Assembly: GCA_026874595.1 (NCBI GenBank)
Contig: CM049316.1
Coordinates: forward strand, 43,725,695 to 43,789,694
From: Sipunculus nudus
Taxonomy: Eukaryota; Annelida; Sipuncula; Golfingiida; Sipunculidae
Reading direction: 5' to 3'
DNA: 64,000 nucleotides
Position 1 is the stretch's first letter; each line of letters starts with the position of its first letter. The notes beneath the pieces were generated by a model. The model was not told the DNA's origin. It worked only from the letters and a program-made list of their open reading frames with translations, and searched no databases. The position numbers and the translations under genes are program-made. Of this stretch, positions 36,001 through 48,912 are shown one piece after another.

Positions 36001-39000
36001 GATGTATATCTTAACATAAGGTTTTCTATTTCAAAGCGGCGCTTATCATAACGTGTGTACGTGGTCGTGTATAATTTAAAATAAAACAAACATTGCACAT
36101 TAAAAAACTGGCAATATTACGTATAAAAATAGGATGCATATTTTGGTGACATGAAACTTTGCAAAACTGTAAATTATTCTATTTATTAAATATCCTATCA
36201 CCCATCTGTTGTGACCAACATTTATGTATCCTCAAATATATTTTATTTTTCAATTTCCGCTACCCTTTCATATTCACTGTTTCTGAGATCACTTTTCGTA
36301 CAAATCACGTGATCTTACCTTTTCTATGAGCTTGATGACAGTTGCTGGTGATATCCACTCCCGGGCATGCATGCCTCCGTCAATCCATATAATCGGCGCC
36401 TCATTACTGCTATTACCCATCTACAATTATAAAACTTTATGTATCATACTACTACTACTACTACTACTACTACAGCTGCTGCAGCTGCTCTACTATTGCT
36501 TCCCCTGATACTGCGATTACTAATACAGCATTTCTGACGTTTATTAACTAAAGAGAACCCCTTGTTATTTTTTCTTGATAAAAATTCACAAAGAAAACGC
36601 CGACTAACGCCTACCGACTGTTCGACTTGTTAATATCCAAGTGTTTACAACATGGTGGGGTGGGGGCCGAACAAAAAATCGAATCAAATTCAACACGGAC
36701 AAATTCACCACGCTACAAATCAGACGCAACAGAGTTTTCGACAGGGCGTATTTGTAAGTAGTGACCATTGGACTTCCGCATATATGCAACCAACCAACTC
36801 AGGGTACATGTTTTCTAATCCGTTTGTCAAAATTGCTGTAGTAACTAACAATTTGTAGATAAACAAGATCATACTTCGGTCATAGAGGCATAAACAGATA
36901 CATTATCTATATCATTAATGTGTAAGGAGAGAGTAAGCCAGAAATCCGATAAATTCTACATATCAACAATACACAATATTGCTTGAACCCCCCCCCCCCC
37001 CCAACACACACAAGTGTCGGCTAACCACCTAAACGGCAGAGGCATACGAACAAGAAAGAGTTCTGGGTCACCACACTGGATCAGCTAATCAGCCGGCCAT
37101 TCAAAAAGAGTGTAGCGATTCGCTAAGTTTTTCTGAATGCCCTCTCGTGGAAAAACCGACCAAACCAACTGGAAAACAATGCTTTACAGAGATATAGTTT
37201 ACATGAAAGCACTGATTAAAGATAACATATTTTGTAATTAAAGTAAATGATGTTACCATCTTCCGCGCAAAATTTGTTATGAACTTTGTGCTTTACAGAC
37301 ATATGGTATTAATTAAGCCTCGGTCACTACAAGCTTCGGTCACCGCACACCATAGAGTACTGTACGGTTTTTGGGACCGCATGCAGGAATATACTTAAGC
37401 CTCGGCCACAACCCGCAGCCGCACCGTTTCAAAAACGGAACTTTGATCTATGGTGTGCGGTGGCCTCAGCAGGCTTCAACCGAGGCTTCTACCCGAGAGA
37501 CGTACGGTGTACCTACGGCTGTCGTAAGGGTCTTTGCTGCTTCTGCAAGGTTAGCATGGGTGTCGCAGGGTTAGCTTACTTTACCGTGCGAAGGCCGTGA
37601 AAATGAGGAAGACACCGTGCCGTTCCCGCACGTCGGCCGCTTAAGTATTCCTGCGGTTTCAAAAACCGAACGTTGATCTACGGTGTGCGGTGGCCGCAGC
37701 GGGTTGTGACCGAGGCTTAAGTATTCCTGCGGTCCCAAAAACCGAGCGGCACTCTACGGTGTGCGGTGACCGCAGCGGGTTGTGACCGAGTCTTGACGCA
37801 CGGCCGACGCATCAACTTAAGCGCTTGCGCTAATGTCAATTACGGTCGTTGCGGAGTCCCTGTGGCCTTCGAAAAACGCACGGTTGCCGTACGTCAGCCG
37901 CACGGAATAGCCCAAAACACCTGCCGTACGGCGACCGTATACCGTTTGTGACCGAGGCTTAAGGTATTCATGCGGTCCGAAAAACCGTGCGGTACTCTAC
38001 GGTGTGCGGTGACCGCAGCGGGTTGTGACCGAGGCTTTAATAATTTCTGCGGTCCCAAAAACCGTGCGGTTCTCTACGATGTGCAATGATCGCAGCGGGT
38101 TGTGACCGAGGCTTCAGGTAACCACCTACGGGCTACGAAAGGACACCGTACAGCAGACGTACGGATGACGTATGATGCGCGTACGGTTTTTAACGCCTAC
38201 TCGGGTACCCGAGAGACGTACGGTGTACCTGCGGCTGTCGTAAGGGGTGTGTGCGGCTCCAGCAAGGTTTGCTTGCGGAGTCCGCAATTGTAGCCTACTT
38301 TACCGTGCGAAGGCCGTGAGAATGAGGAAGACACCTTACCGTTCCCGCACGTCGGCCGATAAGCGTGACGAGTAAAAAACGTAGTAATAATTATAAAAGA
38401 TGTAATCATACTTTAAAACGCAAAGAATTTTTAATAACAAAAGAAATGTTTTACTTGACAAATTTATATAAACATTTAAAATAGTCAAGTGGAAATTATG
38501 AGCCTATGAAACGTTAACATAAAAAATAATAGGAATTTATTCAAGCTTAAGATTTAGATGACCCTGAAATGTTAATATACGGCAACTATCACATCACTGA
38601 TTTTTATGTTTTACTTTTGAATAACAGCTAACACCAGAGTGCATTCTTTAAACAGTGAGGTACCATTTATCGTAAATATATTTTAAAGAAAATACATGGA
38701 ATCCTAATATTTTATTTTAACCTACATTGTTTTATTTTCATTTATTTTCAAAACTTCATTTTAATGTTAAAGTTTAAAATTGTAAAATAAACAGGTACCT
38801 GTATCACTCTCAGACGGCGACCTTCATACGATACCCCGAGACTGAATGTGAAGCAGTTTTTACCACACCGCGGGTCACGTGCCATGGCGTTCATCCACCA
38901 GTATATGTCGTAAAAATTGTTGTAAACTGAGGTATTCATCTCGTAGCCAGAAGTGCTCCGTTTATTCCTATGTAACTTGCGATCAGACCGTCTCTTCCTC

Positions 39001-42000
39001 TCCTCTTGCTGTTCGCTTATAAGGCTAAAGGAATAAGATACCCAATGTAAATTAGGGTCACACATAAGGTATATATATTTCAAGAAATATAATATCTTTT
39101 TATAAACCGGGCGGTATAAAGGTAGTATCTCACTGGGCTGCAACAGCTTGCGACTAGTTAGAAACACGACAATTGCGAGAAAATATGCGACAATTTTCAC
39201 TTGCAGTCACACTGAATCGTATTTACGACATGTTTGCGAACATCGTACGAGTGTTTGGCCCAAAATTCGGCTGGAGTTCGTATATCCGTCGTGCGAATGT
39301 CGAACGATATTCACAAGACATTCGCACGACATTTGTGAAATATTCGCACGATAATTCGCGACCAGAATGTCAGATTCTCATTTTTATCTAAAAAAATTCA
39401 CAATCTAGTTGCATAGGTCGCAAACCGCTCTCAAAGTTGTCTCGCAGTTCTTGCAATTCCTGACTCGCATAACTGACTTGAGAATAGTTTGAGACATGTT
39501 TTAGACGGGTTTGAGACACAGGCGACACCTCTGCGACTATTTTGCGAGAAATTATATTTTGCGAATTTTTTAACATGTTCAAAATTTGTGCGACAAGTTG
39601 GCGACACTTTGCGAATCACGCGAGGAAATTGAGAACCGCCGCGAATGTTTTAAGACACTTTTGAGACTCTCTCGCGAATGAATTCGCAACATGTCGCAAA
39701 GCTGTCGCAGCCCAGTGAGATACAGGCTTAACTAGTCATTAGAAGTGTATTGTGGGAACCATCTGCATCACATGATCTCTACGTTATTTTAAAACATTTC
39801 CAAGTTTAATATTGTGTGTCGTCCATGTAAGCCTTTGAATATGGTAACAATAAATTAATATAAATCTTTAAAGGTAACATTTTTCTTCATATTTGTAATT
39901 TGCACGATCATGCAGGAGGTTTCCGATTATTCACCCTCTGTCTCAAGAGGCTATATGAAATTTATTACCTCTGTATATTTTTAATCACAACGTCAAAAGG
40001 AATCTTTCTCCGTCTTAGGGCGCGGGTGACCTCATCACGAAAATCTAGCTTGATCAGTACATCCATGACATAGTCGGGGTCACGTGGCGATCGCCAAATA
40101 TCGATCTGGAAAAAATATATTAATTTGAAAAAAACCCCATATAATATAAATCATATGAAATATTATTTTTAAACTTTGGAAAATATAAAAGAATATTCTT
40201 CGAGAAGTAAACAGGCGCTTACAAAAACTAGCTTACATATTTACCTTGCTTTTTCAACATAACAATATATTTCTTACCATTGCCAAGAAGGCAAAAATGG
40301 ATAAAATGTCATTTGATTGACACAGTAATATAAAGAAAAAAATTAAATATCTTGTATTCAAGTTATTAACAAATATAAGACAAAAACTAAGAACATTTAC
40401 TCTATCATGTTTAATTCAGTGATTTTTTAAATGTGGAGCATGCTTTATTTGGTACTATCATTTAAATTAATTATGAAATATTAGAATATCATTGCAAATA
40501 ATGCAATATGTTTTTGATTTTTTGATTAACTTGTACTTGACATATATATTATAAAATCATTATAAGCATATTACAGTAAAGGAAATTTACAGTATTGTTT
40601 TTAAACAAGAGCGAAGAGAGATAGAGAGGAAATCACATTTTTGGCAGGAGGGGGTGAGATCACTTGCGTTTAAACTCAGGTAATACGTTTCAGTCTTTTG
40701 GTTCTTTCAACAAACAGCTGTCGTCTGCTCAGGTGTTTCCGTACAATTATTGAGTATTATTTTTGGCGGGTCGAAAGGGAAGTCGGTTTTTGACATTAAG
40801 TATCATCTTGAGTCTTAGCCACCTGAAAAGAAACACTTTCACCCGTTCTGGGTAATGTATTTGCCCAAAATAAACCCTGACAGACGACCCAAGGTCGTTT
40901 TGTTCACTTACAGCTGATTGTGGGAGGGATTTCAGGAAATAGAGACAGTTCCCGCAGCTAAGGGATCAAGGTTATTGGAGCGGAATAGCCGCTTCAGCAC
41001 GAAACAAGGAGTGGGCTTATCTAACACAGTGGATGAGTTCATTATCCTCAAGGGTGTGGACTAATGTGTTTTTTTTTTCTTTTTTCGCGATGGTGTCAAA
41101 TTCGCAATATCGCGAAAAGGAAATTATCGCTAAAATAAATATTTGTCAACAAGAGGCCCCGTCGTCGGAGGCAAGTCCATAGGAACAGATTGCTTTTATT
41201 TATGGTGTCAATATGAGATGTAAAACTGTAAAACAAAACCATCATTTATATTTTGCAACCTTCTGTTTCTTCTGAATCATTTGGCCAAACGACATGGCCT
41301 CGGTCATTGGTTAACATCCTCACTTTGATAATTACATTTTTTTATAATTTTATTACACTCAGTAGCCAATCTGCAGCTTTTAGATGTGGTTGTTTGAGCA
41401 TGTGACCAGTGACCTTGTCCTTCATCAGTTTGGGCGAGATATTCTAAAAATAGACTGTTTCCTCGGATACTGATTTAAATGAATCAGAAAAATATTTTAC
41501 AAGGGCAGATTTTGGTTTTATTCTAGATAATTAGGCCCATGCCTCTCTCTGCCATTGAAACTTTTTTTCTCTATCGGATCTGTTAGCTTAAGTCACATTT
41601 CAATGGGCTCACCTCCGTGGAACAGACTATAGCCGTACATCTTTAGTTAGCAGGCCCCTATAGCAAATGAAGGGTGGGCAAGAGACAAACGCGCAATAAA
41701 GTCTAACCACCAACAACAAATTTTTAAATTTGACGGCATTCAGAGACTGCACGTGTACCTACCTATATTCCAAATATGATCAGTATTCTGATTAAACCAT
41801 GTTGAAAGCTATATATAACCGTATGAGATAGCTTAATCCTAGCTGAGAGAAATGTGTGTAACGCTTCAGCAACTCAAAGATTGCATCGCAGGTCAGCTCT
41901 TCCAACCTGACAAAGGCAGTCTCTTATACCAATGAATGGTACGCGCCTTTGATTAGGGATTAAAAAGCCCTATCATTAGCCGGATACCAAACTACCGATT

Positions 42001-45000
42001 TTTCGGGTCGATTTTTCGCCGGCCGGAAAAATCGGTAGGATTGGTAGATGTTAGGGTGCTGTCTGGAAAAATCGGCTGCATAAATCCCTGACAATGTCAA
42101 ATTGACGGAAAATTCGGTAGGTGTGATGACAGAATTGAAAAATCTGCTGGTTACAACCTACCTTTCCTTGTTTTTATAATTTCTGACCCCAATAATAATC
42201 CCAGAGACGAAATTAGAAGTGACCCAAATGACCAGAGAAATCTGTTGATCTACAGAAATTTGGTAGATGTGTGGGCACTCACCGGGGATACATAGATTTA
42301 TCCGGCCAGTTAAAAAATCGGGCGAAAACATAAAATCAGTAGATGGGAGGTTTATTTAAAGGCAAAAATCATTACAATAATAATGGTCATTCAGATCGGT
42401 GTGACCCTAATCATTCATAAAATATTTTTAATAACATTCTGAGAAAAATAGCTAACAGGCAAACCAACTATGTGATCAACCAACCAACGGAGATAAAAGC
42501 ATAATATCTGCTTGTGGTAAAAATAATCATGAAACCAATAGCATGAAGCGAAACAGTAGTTGTATTTATAAACAAACACGGATTATGGCACATTGATTAC
42601 GATAATTTATAAGTGGATTTGGTATGAATAACTTTTGCAATTATATTTGATATTACGACATATATATGACGTAACTCACCTCATCCTCGGGTATGCCCAG
42701 CACTTCCTGTAGAGACAGGTCCGTGTGGTTCACCAGGTACACTCTAAACAATTGTTCTCTGGAAAACATGTTTATCACAAAAATAAAACCAATATTAATC
42801 TGGATTGGGTTGACTGTTGTGATAAAGAAATTGTTACTATCGTTATGAGATTTTTTTTTACTGGCATAAAAATAAAGACTGGACAGGTCAGAAAATATTA
42901 TCATCAGCGTTATCAACAGCGGGCCCACAATATCTTCAGATAAAAGGAGATAGTGATGGGTTTAATGAACTTGCAGGTTTAAAATTCCAATGTATCCTTA
43001 AAAGACGAAAGGTTAAGAAAATACCACGTTTCATTCAATCCGTAGGCCTTTATTATTTTCAAGAAAGCAAGGCTATAAAGAATGCCTATATTACATCAAT
43101 AGCTGTGCACAGTTTATTTTTCCAAATTTGAATAATTATTATAAACACTGCTACAAAAGTAGATAAATTTTTATGATTGCTATATCTTTTTGAAAGTATT
43201 ATACTTCACTTATTTTGCGTATAACACAGAGCTTTTGATCGTGTCAATACATTTCAAAGCTTTTGATCGTGTCAACACGTTTCAAAGCTTTGGATCGTGT
43301 CAACACGTCTTAAAGCTTTGGATCGTATCAACAAGTTTCCAATGGTTTAATAAAAAAATATTACCAAGAGATATTAAACTTCAAAGGTACTTTCAAACGT
43401 TCGTGACGATATAACGGCAAAAAAAAAATAATTTTTTAATACTACACCAAACGAATAAATTGCTAGCTGGACTTTTTGATTATAAATGCTTGTTCTGCAC
43501 TTGATTTTATGAATGGGAACTATACATTTTATATACAAGTAATGATTCCACTGAAGGCGCTCCAGCAAGTGCGGTAATTAATAACTTTTATACGACGGAG
43601 ATTATCCTCACCAACAAAAACTAAACAAATAAGTTAATTAAATGTTTGTAGTCCAACGACTCCCCGAAATATCCGCCTGGAAAGCTAATCAAACTGTCAC
43701 GCTAGTCTGTCCCTAATGTCTATGAAGGGAAGGTCTTCCGTGTACAAAAGGTTCTCCCGGTACCAGCTTCTTTGGCGCAGGGCTAGAGCACAGGACTGAG
43801 TTCAAATCTCAGGCGAGGAGCAATGAGACTTTGACGGTCGCGCCCAACCTAGGGTGGGACCTCTGCAGGTTAATAAATGGGAAGGCTGTTGCACCCAGCC
43901 ATGTATCACTCACAAACGAGTGCGTCTTATGAGGTTCCTCGCGTCTTTTATATGATCCCGCAGGATAATAATTACACACCCATGTACTGCAGGCGCGGTA
44001 GACAAAGGGGCTTGGGTGACACTAGGGTATAAAATAAAATGACAGGGAGCGAGTGCAACGTCACGTAGTTCCGAACCGGAATGGAACGGTGTACATGTAC
44101 ATAATTAGCTTAAGATTTAGACATTTAAAAATGGAGGCGGTTACCTCTACACCCACAAAATAGAATCGCCCGGTGTCACAATGGTATATATTCATTTAAA
44201 ATAATAACATCACTATGGCGGTGATCCAGATTATCCTAAGAATTCAATGGACTGTACCTTGCGTGTTAACCTAATTCTCTTCAATATTTCATTAAATTCC
44301 ATATCTTTTCGAATATTTTTGCTAACAATCAGACCAACTTACAAAAGAAAATCATTTTACCTTCAAGGCGGAAGGACAGCGATCGGGGCGGCCGCTCAGC
44401 TGTCAGTTAGCCGGGGTGATTTAAGCCATTGGGCGGACAACAAAAGTGTCCGTTGTTCTGAATAACGGGGTTTCCGCCCAGAGGGGTTCTTAAAAGAGAA
44501 GAAAAAAAAAAAAAAACGCTCGGGCGGCCCAAAAACTGTCGTTAGCCGTGGTGTCCGCTTTAGAGGGGTGCCCGCAGCCCGGGGTTTAACTGTATAATAA
44601 AATTTAATCAGTGAAAGATAGGAGCTGTGATTACGTGGATAACTGTTTTTTTTTTCTTTAGTGACTCAACATTCATTTGGTTTGGCCGAAGTATCTAAAC
44701 ATTCATTTGGTTTGGCCTAACTGACTAAACATTCGTTTGGTTTCCTCCTTGATCAACACTGTCCCCAAGGTTTCATTCAATGTCGGCCGCGTGATGGCGC
44801 TTGCGTGACCAGTTGATTGATGAATATTGTTTTTCTCAGCCAGTGAGGTATAAAAATCAAATGGAGTTTGGTATTTTTTTAAAATAAGTTTTCTCTCTAC
44901 GTAACTATTTATCATACATTTCATTCAGGACAGGGTAACAAGTTCAGATTTCAACTTATTAAAGGGTAAGTTGATTTTAGGAAGTTTTCATAGCCTTGCT

Positions 45001-45615
45001 TTCATTAGATAAAGTCAATAGCAAGCTCTCTGAACATATAAAATAAACCCATCATGGGCCGAACTCTGATCTTTATTTACGGTAACATTTGCATAATTAC
45101 TATGCATACTCGGCCATTGACGCCCCCAGTCACGCTACGCTTGAGAGAGTTCTCCATGAAGCGAAAGTAAATTGATACATCACAGCAGGCAAGCGGTATG
45201 TCGTAACATGCGTTCTTAATTTATACGTAATATAAATAACATAAATACACGTTCCATCACGCCATGCAACAAACGTATCACCTTTTTTATTGACTTTATT
45301 TTGTTATATAAATACTTTGTCAATTGTCAATGTCAATTCTGTATGGACTCTCCTTTCTTCATTTTGAACGAATGTGTAAGCTGCTTATAAATGCAATTAA
45401 AGGCGAGAGCAGTGTAAGAATTACAAAGCATATCTGCCCTCACTTTTACAAACAATCATGTACCTTTAATGGATTCTTCAAGAAACTAATGGAATTAATG
45501 TTAAGCATAGGAGACACATAATAAATACCACCTACTGTTCGTGCCCTGCTTTTCCTTCCACTTCTGCAGTCCCAATACAGACCACGGCTACTATTAGGGT
45601 CAGAGACCACAGCAT
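33093..45615 (-). CDS. M14 procarboxypeptidase, carboxypeptidase B-like
   Basis: Exons, minus strand: 45615-45536, 42758-42680, 40105-39969, 39024-38799, 36420-36319, 35792-35688, 35202-35115, 34646-34444, 34055-33971 and 33295-33093 (TGA). All borders are GT-AG and phases agree, giving 1308 nt and 435 residues. Residues 1 to about 17 form a signal peptide. An activation propeptide with the QLFRVYL and IDIWRSP blocks of A/B carboxypeptidases runs to about 120. RKRR (108-111) and NKR (119-121) are candidate cleavage sites, so the mature enzyme probably begins STSGYEM (about 314 residues). Zinc ligands are His192, Glu195 (MHAREW) and His317 (LHSFGQ). Substrate and catalytic residues are Arg248, Asn264-Arg265 (DLNRNW), Tyr369 and Glu392. 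Asp376 in GGSDDW is at the CPA/CPB specificity position (255), predicting removal of C-terminal Lys/Arg. Secreted, perhaps digestive; tissue is not shown. Confidence 0.93.
34352..34812. repeat. Trinucleotide (ACT/AAT)-rich patches around carboxypeptidase exon 8
   Basis: Imperfect 'actactact' and 'ataataata' runs lie on both sides of exon 34646-34444 (for example 34375-34420 and 34650-34800). They explain the low-complexity open frames there. Confidence 0.7.
35875..35990. mobile_element. End of a CAGTGGAACCCC-type MITE
   Basis: CAGTGGAACCCCACAATTAC resembles the CAGTGAAA... ends of the element at 24719-24981. The opposite end was not found, so only a terminal fragment is supported. Confidence 0.3.
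36451..36490. repeat. (ACT)n then (GCA)n-like trinucleotide tract
   Basis: About nine 'cta/act' units followed by 'cagctgctgcagctgctc', 30 bases beyond carboxypeptidase exon 5 in its upstream intron. Confidence 0.85.
36784..36960. repeat. Dispersed repeat, copy 2
   Basis: Counterpart of 261-470: 'caaccaaccaactc', 'tgtagataaacaagatc', 'gagagagtaagcca' and 'tctacatat' are shared in the same order. Confidence 0.45.
37318..38365. repeat. CpG-rich array of ~80-bp and ~150-bp units inside a carboxypeptidase intron
   Basis: A unit of about 80 bp, typically ending 'gcagcgggttgtgaccgagg' after 'ctacggtgtgcggtgaccgc', occurs near 37655-37717, 37716-37795, 37959-38037 and 38038-38117, with a diverged copy near 37400-37480. 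One copy at 37318-37420 is inverted. A second module of about 150 bp ('gagagacgtacggtgtacct' to 'ttcccgcacgtcggccg') occurs at 37495-37645 and 38212-38363. The sequence is far richer in CG than its surroundings. It lies between carboxypeptidase exons 4 and 5. Non-coding; the class is unknown. Confidence 0.75.
39125..39723. mobile_element. MITE with ~30-bp terminal inverted repeats
   Basis: The left end GTATCTCACTGGGCTGCAAC and right end GTCGCAGCCCAGTGAGATAC are inverted copies; with internal GCGAC/GTCGC the match extends to about 30 bp. The interior is full of 'ttgcgac/gtcgcaa' and 'attcgc' words and has no coding frame. It lies between carboxypeptidase exons 3 and 4. Target duplication is unclear (possibly AGG on both sides). 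Confidence 0.75.
41330..41660. repeat. Dispersed ~400-bp repeat, copy 3 of 3
   Basis: Shares 'gagcatgtgaccagtgacct', 'aatagactg' and 'gaacagactatag' with 12541-12960. Confidence 0.5.
41985..42360. repeat. Repeat with many 'aaaatcggtag' words
   Basis: The words aaaatcgg(t/c), ctaccgattttt, attcggtagg, atttggtagatg and aaaatcagtagatggg recur about eight times within 370 bp, in both orientations. This suggests a small mobile element whose ends could not be fixed. It lies between carboxypeptidase exons 2 and 3. Confidence 0.45.
43225..43342. repeat. ~30-bp tandem repeat, four units
   Basis: The unit 'aaagctttggatcgtgtcaa' plus 'cacgtttc' repeats four times with few changes. Confidence 0.85.
43762..44090 (+). 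mobile_element. tRNA-derived SINE, family A, copy 2
   Basis: The A-box-like 'tggcgcagggctagagcac' and B-box-like 'gagttcaaatctc' are followed by the same body as 18123-18450 ('cgcccaacctagggtggg', 'ctctgcaggtta', 'cactcacaaacgagtgcg'). It lies in the first intron of the carboxypeptidase gene, opposite in strand to it. Confidence 0.7.
44355..44592. mobile_element. CAGTGAAA-family MITE, right part
   Basis: It ends GGGGTTTAACTG-TA and contains 'ataacggggtttccgcccag' and 'gtggtgtccgctttagaggg', matching 24719-24981 in orientation and order. The left end was not found. Confidence 0.55.
44660..44745. repeat. ~30-bp tandem repeat, three units
   Basis: 'aaacattcatttggtttggc' recurs three times (last unit 'aaacattcgtttggtttcct'). 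Confidence 0.85.
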
Positions 45616-45971
45616 CCTCAACGTCCAGCTGTTCAGCAGTTTCTGTGTCTGTGAGGTAAAAGGGGTCCTGTTAATCACTAAATATGATCAAAGCTCGTTA
45701 ATCTCCACCCATATGAGGGTTGTTTCAAATGCTTACGATACACGCCTATAAATGTTACTCATGAATATGAAACTATCATAAGCAGACTTGTTATATTTCG
45801 TGTTATTCCGGTAGTCACGAAGAGGCGTTGTATAAATGAATCACATAGTGTGACGAATTGTCTTCATTTGCATTTATGACTGAAAAGCAGAGCAGCATGA
45901 TACGGGGGTGTGACTTGATGACGCGTCATGCCATGTTAACACGGATGTCCTGTTGTTCATATGCATGAAAG

Positions 45972-46083
45972 AATGAGAGAGAGAGACAGAGAGACAGAGA
46001 GACATAGCGAGAGAGAGAGAGAGAGAGAACGAGAGACAGAGGGAGGGAGAGAAAGAGAGAGGCAGAGAGACAGAGAGAGAGAG

Positions 46084-46167
<84 letters not shown>

Positions 46168-46427
46168 GACAGAGACAAGACAAAGAGAGAGAGAGAGAGA
46201 GGACAGAGACAAGACAAAGAGAGAGAGAGGGAGAGAGAGGGAGGCAGACGGAGAGGCAGACAGACAGACAGAGACATACAGACAGACAGATAGAGAGACA
46301 GAGAGAGACAGAGAGAGACAGAGAAACAAATAGACAAAGAAAGAGACAGACAGAGAGAGAGACAGACAGAGACAGAGAGCGACAGAGAGACACAGAGAAA
46401 GAGAGAGACAGAGATAGAGAGAGAAAG
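45972..46427. repeat. Long (GA)n-rich purine tract upstream of the carboxypeptidase gene
   Basis: About 450 bases of GA repeats with interspersed GACA units, purine-only over long stretches. It begins about 360 bases upstream of the carboxypeptidase start codon. The long Leu/Ser frames on the minus strand and Arg/Glu frame on the plus strand here are products of the simple repeat. Confidence 0.95.
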
Positions 46428-46702
46428 GATTCCTTCACACAGAATTATGGAAAAATGTTCATTAGATAAATAAATTATCAATATGAACGACTTTCTCCTC
46501 GATTAAACATATTAATTACATGATAAATTTTCCACATACAATGGTATTGTTAATTATTAAAAAGATGTTGTGACAGATATAGCTCTGGTCTGATGTATGA
46601 CCAGAACTTTGTGATAAAACTAGGTAAATCTGACCACGCACTGGCTTCAACAGCTGGAAAGGAAATGTGTTAGTATTAGTGTAATGTAGCCGTCCAAACG
46701 TA

Positions 46703-47042
46703 CAGGGGCGTCATTATAGGGGGATGGGAGAATATATCCCCCTCCCTTTTTTTGCAAGAGAGGATGGCCAATGTAATCCCCCCACTATTCAGAGAGTATG
46801 ATATTTATATACTGCAAATGAAATATATAAATAAATAGTATTATAGACTTTGGTTCCATTTATGAGTTTAATATAAAATATTATATAAATGAACTTATAC
46901 AGGTAACATAATACCTTATTTTCTAAAACCTTATATTTAATTCTAATATATTTTACATGTGTGTGTAGGAGGTTGCGTGTGTGGGTGGTTATTAGTCCCC
47001 CCCCCCCCCTCCCCCAACCATGAAGATACATTGACGCCACTG
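46703..47042. mobile_element. MITE family 'C-tract/GACGCC', copy 2
   Basis: The left end CAGGGGCGTCATTATAGGGG and right end 'gaagatacattgacgccactg' (split: ATTGACGCCACTG) form an imperfect inverted pair. The interior matches 14882-15300, including 'gactttggttccatttatga' and the C tract. Flanking 8-mers (CAAACGTA, CAGACATT) agree at only five positions. Confidence 0.65.
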
Positions 47043-47839
47043 CAGACATTGCCACATATGAAGTACGTGCCTTTGAATATAACGGGCCTTTGGGTGCTCA
47101 GCATCACGACGATTTTTAGTATTTATCTTTATTTAGCTGGACAACGCACATATGAGGTGATGACGCAACTTCAAACATGCTGTGCAGATTTACCCACGCA
47201 TAATTAGCCGTTTCAAACTTCTACCACTAGGCGGCGTGCGTGTTGGCGAAGATCGCTTCAGTGTTAGAATCAGTATTTATCTTAATTAATTAAAGTTTTT
47301 TTTCATCAAACTGTTACATTTAATGATGTCCTGAGTGATTATTTACGTGAAATGACCAGTAAGAGATCGTTACTAGCGAAAAAAAGTGAAGAATTCAACC
47401 CTTGTTCATGACGCCGCTTCATGTCAGAGTTGGCATGTCAGCATCAACAAGCTTCATTTCACTGATTAAAAGCAGCCAATCCCGGTCACATCAGGAGAAA
47501 AGTATAAATAATCGTATTCTACAAGTGTTGTCCTTCACACTAGTATATGTAAATAGGTTGCCCATTGTTATTTTTAATTATTTTTGTATGATTTATATAG
47601 CTTAACTAGGGTTTTGTCAATCATTAATTGTACAGGGTACCAGTCTAGTCCTGCTGTATCTACAGAGATTTAAGGGCTTTTAAGTTACATTTTCACATTT
47701 CATGTTCATCAAATTCAGGCTTTTCAATACTTATGCATATAAACACATCAGAGTATATATGTAATGGTATATACAGTATTTTAATTCTTATATCATACTA
47801 TATTATATTATTTTTTATTATATTGTTATTAAATATTAA

Positions 47840-48912
<1,073 letters not shown>

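Noticed and set aside
45874-46481. Long overlapping Leu/Ser-rich and Arg/Glu-rich open frames of 110-174 residues
   Set aside because: They are frames through a (GA)n simple repeat, open in several frames at once, with no non-repeat domain.
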